Origin: G963667675 sp964291545
Lineage (GTDB): Bacteria; Chloroflexota; Dehalococcoidia; Lucifugimonadales; UBA3495
Reading direction: 5' to 3'
Assembly (NCBI GenBank): GCA_964291545.2
Contig: OZ219861.1
Span: 62,001-126,000 of the forward strand
DNA length: 64,000 nt
Part shown: positions 61,106 to 64,000 of the stretch, in pieces
Layout: every line of letters begins with the position of its first letter
How positions within the stretch are numbered: the stretch's first letter is position 1
Notes under the pieces: generated by a model
Told to the model about the DNA's origin: nothing
The model's input: the letters and a program-made list of their open reading frames with translations, nothing else
Databases searched by the model: none
Program-made: the position numbers and the translations under genes

Positions 61106-62497
61106 CTACCTCGGCGGCGCCGGAGGGACCTCAGCGTACAGCCAGGCCTGGAACAGTTGCTCCAGTTCCCGCCCGGAGACCTCTTCCGCCACCTCTAAGA
61201 AATCGGAGGTTGTTGCGTTGCCCCCGGCATATCGGGACAGGTACTCGCGCAGCGTAATAAAGAAGGCCTCGTCTCCAACTTCATCCCGCAGGGCGTGCAG
61301 GGTCATGGCCCCTCTTACGTAGACCGTAGCATCAAACGGCGCCTCGGGTTGCGGCTTCCCGGGCGGGCCCAGCCCAGGCGACCACATCACGTCCCAGAAC
61401 CCGTCGAACGCTCCCCCGCCCGACTTGTGGTCATCCCACAGCCATTCCGCGTAGGTTGCAAAGCCCTCGTTGAGCCAAATGTCTTCCCACGTCGCCGGCG
61501 TAACCAGGTTCCCAAACCACTGGTGGGCCAGTTCGTGAGCCACAACTCGCTCGCCCGCCGCGTAGAGAGTGAGCGCGCCGTACACCGGCCTGGTCTGCGT
61601 CTCCAGGGCCGGGAAGGGCGCCTCGATTACGATAGAGCCGTAAGACTCGAAGGGATACTCGCCGAACGTGTCGCTGAAGAACTCCATCATCTCCGCCGTT
61701 GCTTCGAGGGGCCGCCTCACCGGCTCACTCACTGTCTCCTCGATCAGATCGACAATCGGTATTCCCATGGGCCCCTGAGTGACTACCTCGTCGAAGCGGG
61801 CAATCGCGATAGCCGCCAGGTAGCTGGCCAGCTCGTCGCTCGACTCCCAGGTATAGGTATTGGCCGACCCGTCATCGACGACGCTCACCAACTCTCCTAT
61901 CGCCGCCACCTCGTAAGGCTTCGGGACTGTGACCACAAACCTGTACGTAGCCTTGTCCGACGGGTGCTCGTTCAGGGGAAACCAGGTGGATGATCCCCAC
62001 GGTTCACCCGCAGCATAGATGCCCGTCGGATACTTGATCCAGCCGCCCTGAAAGCCGGTGCCCGGTAGTTCGTCGGGTGTAGGTTGTCCCTCGTACACAA
62101 CCTCCACCGCAAAGGACGCCCCGTCCCGGATCGGCCGGTCCGGCTCAATGGTCAGTTCGTTGCCGCTGCGGGTATAATCCGCGGGCCGGTCGGACACCCG
62201 GGCCTCAAGGACCTCGAGGCCGCGCATGTCAAGATTGAACGATGACAGCGATTGGGTCGCGTTAGCCTCGATGACCGCCGCGCCCGACACAAAGTTCCTG
62301 TCCACCTCGACGTCCAGCGTCACGGTGTAGTGCGTAACTTCGTAACCCCCGTTGCCCAGGCCGGGATAAAGCGGGTCCCCCAGACCCGGACTGCCCGGTG
62401 AGGGCTCCTCCCCCGAGCCGCACGCCGCCGACAGCAGTAAAGCCGCCGCCGACAGTATGCCCGCAACCATCCTGTGGTTCATACCTGTTGGGACCAT
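61106..62497 (-). CDS. M1-family zinc metallopeptidase, lipoprotein
   Basis: 463 aa (ATG 62497; 62482 also possible). Lipobox LLLSAAC (Cys about 26). N-terminal beta domain of M1 peptidases (YTVTLDVEVDRNFVSGAAVI), then the catalytic domain with zinc site VVAHELAHQWFGN and NEGFATYAEW (HExxH...E). The usual GAMEN exopeptidase loop is replaced by FPALETQTRP, as in some secreted bacterial members. The C-terminal helical domain of full-length M1 enzymes is short, ending AWLYAEVPPAPPR. It probably trims extracellular peptides, which the importer could take up. Confidence 0.92.
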   Translation of the reverse strand: MVPTGMNHRMVAGILSAAALLLSAACGSGEEPSPGSPGLGDPLYPGLGNGGYEVTHYTVTLDVEVDRNFVSGAAVIEANATQSLSSFNLDMRGLEVLEARVSDRPADYTRSGNELTIEPDRPIRDGASFAVEVVYEGQPTPDELPGTGFQGGWIKYPTGIYAAGEPWGSSTWFPLNEHPSDKATYRFVVTVPKPYEVAAIGELVSVVDDGSANTYTWESSDELASYLAAIAIARFDEVVTQGPMGIPIVDLIEETVSEPVRRPLEATAEMMEFFSDTFGEYPFESYGSIVIEAPFPALETQTRPVYGALTLYAAGERVVAHELAHQWFGNLVTPATWEDIWLNEGFATYAEWLWDDHKSGGGAFDGFWDVMWSPGLGPPGKPQPEAPFDATVYVRGAMTLHALRDEVGDEAFFITLREYLSRYAGGNATTSDFLEVAEEVSGRELEQLFQAWLYAEVPPAPPR

Positions 62498-62530
62498 ATC
62501 CTGGTATGAACAGGCTGCTGGCTGCGCAGG

Positions 62531-63559
62531 CTAGTAGCCCTTGACGGGATCTATCGTACTTTCCAGGGGCCGTCCGTCCAGGTAGCGGCGGAGGTTCTCG
62601 CAGAAGAACCGGGTGGCGCGGTCGTTGTAGTCGTTCAGGCCGCCGGTGTTGTGAGGGGTCACAATCACGTTGGGCAGGCCCCAGAACTCGCTGTCGTCGG
62701 GCAGCGGCTCCTGGGTGAACACGTCGAGGGCCGCGCCGCCCAGCCGGCCGCTCTTCAGTGCGGCTAGGAGGGCCTCCTCATCGACGACCTCGCCGCGCGA
62801 CACGTTGATGAAGAAAGCTCCCGGCTTCATGGCGTCGAACTGGTCCCGGCCGATCATTCCCCGGGTCTCGCCGGTAAGGCTGACGGCGACGACTAGGTAG
62901 TCGCACTGGGCGAGCATGTCGTTGAGGCGATTTGAGGGGAAGACCTGATCGATGTTGGGGGCAACCTGGCCGGGAATGTAAGTGCGGCGGGCGGCAACGA
63001 CGCGCATGTCGCAAGCCGAGGCGCGCTTGGCCACGCTGCTGCCGATAGTGCCGAGGCCAATGACGCCGACGGTCTTGCCGGCGAGCAGGCCGTTGGAGTA
63101 GCGGGTCCATTCCCGGCGGGCTTGCGCCTCGATACGCTTCACCATGTCCTTCTCGTTCATGAGCATGAACATCAGGCAGAACTCCGCGATAGGTGGGCCG
63201 TTGATACCCTTGGACGAGGTGAGGGTCACGCCGTTCTCCAACAGGCCGGTCCCAGCGAGGGAGTCTACGCCGGCGGCATATGCGTGGACCCATTTCAGCT
63301 TGGGAGCAAGGGCCAGGATGTTCTCGGGGAGGCCGGTGCCAAAGATGACCTCGGCCTCTCCAACGCGGCGATGGAACTCGCCGGTGTCTTCCTCGACGGC
63401 CTTGACGTCGCCGCCTCGGTAGGAGCGCATGAACTCGCGCGCGCCGGCGTCGACGTACGGGGCGTAGACGACCTCGACGCAGGAATCGACTGCGGCGATG
63501 ACCTCGGCGTCCGCGGCGCTGCCGAAATAGTGGGCTACGAGTACCTTCACCTTGTCCAT
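62531..63559 (-). CDS. D-isomer-specific 2-hydroxyacid dehydrogenase
   Basis: 342 aa, ATG with GAGAGAGG upstream. Rossmann fingerprint VGVIGLGTIGSSVAKRA near residue 153; catalytic Arg in NVSRGEVVDEEAL, Glu in FTQEPLPDDS, and His in VIVTPHNTGG. It reduces a 2-oxoacid with NAD(P)H or the reverse; the exact substrate (glyoxylate/hydroxypyruvate-like) cannot be told. Starts 86 bp upstream of the adjacent membrane-protein stop, probably the same transcript. Confidence 0.93.
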   Translation of the reverse strand: MDKVKVLVAHYFGSAADAEVIAAVDSCVEVVYAPYVDAGAREFMRSYRGGDVKAVEEDTGEFHRRVGEAEVIFGTGLPENILALAPKLKWVHAYAAGVDSLAGTGLLENGVTLTSSKGINGPPIAEFCLMFMLMNEKDMVKRIEAQARREWTRYSNGLLAGKTVGVIGLGTIGSSVAKRASACDMRVVAARRTYIPGQVAPNIDQVFPSNRLNDMLAQCDYLVVAVSLTGETRGMIGRDQFDAMKPGAFFINVSRGEVVDEEALLAALKSGRLGGAALDVFTQEPLPDDSEFWGLPNVIVTPHNTGGLNDYNDRATRFFCENLRRYLDGRPLESTIDPVKGY

Positions 63560-63644
63560 CGGCTGCCTCTCTCCGGCTGGACTGCGCGCCGCCCGCAGAA
63601 CTTGCGGGCGGCGCGTGCAACGACTGCAGTCATGCTATCGAGAC

Positions 63645-63986
63645 CTATTCCGGCTTGGGACAGTGCCACAGACAGGCGCCGGCGTTTGCCAGTACCAAGG
63701 GGTTGAGGAAGGAGACCAATATCCAGCCGACGTTGTTTGCGTCGGACTGGGTGTCGCCCATGATCAGCGAAAACCAAAGCGGGAAGAAGATGATGGCCAG
63801 GGCCAGGGACGCGAACACGCTTGCTTGAGCGGTTAGCCGTCGCATGAGGTCGTCATGGCTAATCGCCCGCTGGTTGCCAAATGCGACCGCTATCCCAACC
63901 AGAATGCCCACTCCGGTGACGTAGTTGAAAACGTCCCAAATCTCCTGCGGGTCCAGCGCGTCCGCATAGAAACGGTTGAAGATCAC
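63645..63986 (-). CDS. Three-helix membrane protein, possibly open at its 5' end
   Basis: 113 aa from GTG 63986, but the frame stays open to the window edge (YAAQ before V), so the true start may lie outside. Helices: FNYVTGVGILVGIAVAF, ASVFASLALAIIFFPLWFSL and NNVGWILVSFLNPLVLANA. The acidic start (YADALDPQEIWD) faces the cytoplasm. No family recognised. Confidence 0.65.
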   Translation of the reverse strand: MIFNRFYADALDPQEIWDVFNYVTGVGILVGIAVAFGNQRAISHDDLMRRLTAQASVFASLALAIIFFPLWFSLIMGDTQSDANNVGWILVSFLNPLVLANAGACLWHCPKPE

Positions 63987-64000
63987 CTGCGCCGCATAAA

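Overview
The window looks like a chromosomal segment of an uncultivated Chloroflexota bacterium, most likely Dehalococcoidia/SAR202-like. This is an inference from style, not from a marker gene. The pointers are high-GC coding sequence, many lipoproteins with Pro-Thr linkers, collagen-like and cadherin-like surface proteins, and single-protein histidine kinase/response regulator fusions. No rRNA, tRNA or CRISPR array was seen.

Layout. 0-4.4 kb: a peptide/nickel-type ABC importer operon (end of a binding protein, two permeases, two ATPases). 4.9-14.2 kb: a fused sensor kinase/response regulator, then a 1626-aa cadherin-like surface protein containing a 2-kb tandem duplication and a membrane-anchored collagen-like protein. 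14.3-30 kb: an accessory mosaic with small orphan proteins, two PIN-domain toxin-antitoxin pairs, a KAP-type membrane NTPase, an AAA_14/DUF4143 ATPase, phage-like genes, and remnants of a serine recombinase, a restriction-type protein, an NYN nuclease and an LRR protein. 30.4-33.6 kb: a second kinase/regulator fusion with a coupled small gene. 33.7-41.1 kb: two very large secreted proteins built on a repeated ~180-aa module. 41.3-49.4 kb: a second mosaic with a PD-(D/E)xK-like nuclease, small paralogous genes, an IS30 remnant, a frameshifted metalloprotease and DUF433 with a beheaded toxin. 49.4-51.8 kb: a third kinase/regulator fusion whose kinase motifs are degenerate. 52-59.7 kb: further secreted and lipoprotein genes plus gene fragments. 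59.7-61 kb: a P4-type tyrosine integrase. 61-64 kb: an M1 peptidase, a D-2-hydroxyacid dehydrogenase and a membrane protein.

The most unusual feature is a dispersed element, almost always exactly 70 bp, found in about 20 copies between 4.4 and 59.7 kb. Each copy is a long imperfect hairpin with ends GGTTCCGTTTG / CAAACGGAACC and a conserved asymmetric apical core (CCTGA..CTAGAT). Copies sit within a few bases of stop codons. They also form exact borders of gene fragments: a kinase/regulator DNA-binding segment, the 5' end of a GHKL ATPase, a lipoprotein gene missing its ATG, and a 409-bp segment duplicated with one mismatch. This resembles a cassette or gene-fragment capture system, but it does not match canonical integron attC sites, REP elements or a CRISPR. 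The last copy lies 10 bp from the integrase stop codon.

How the genes may work together. The three kinase/regulator paralogues probably answer extracellular or redox/ligand cues through GAF and PAS domains. Two of them adjoin a repeated AT-rich regulatory block carrying paired GTCCCAACGG direct repeats, a plausible binding site for their OmpR-type output domains. The secreted proteins, lipoproteins and peptidases, with the peptide importer, suggest a cell-surface and scavenging lifestyle. The accessory stretches look like a defence/mobile island under active turnover.
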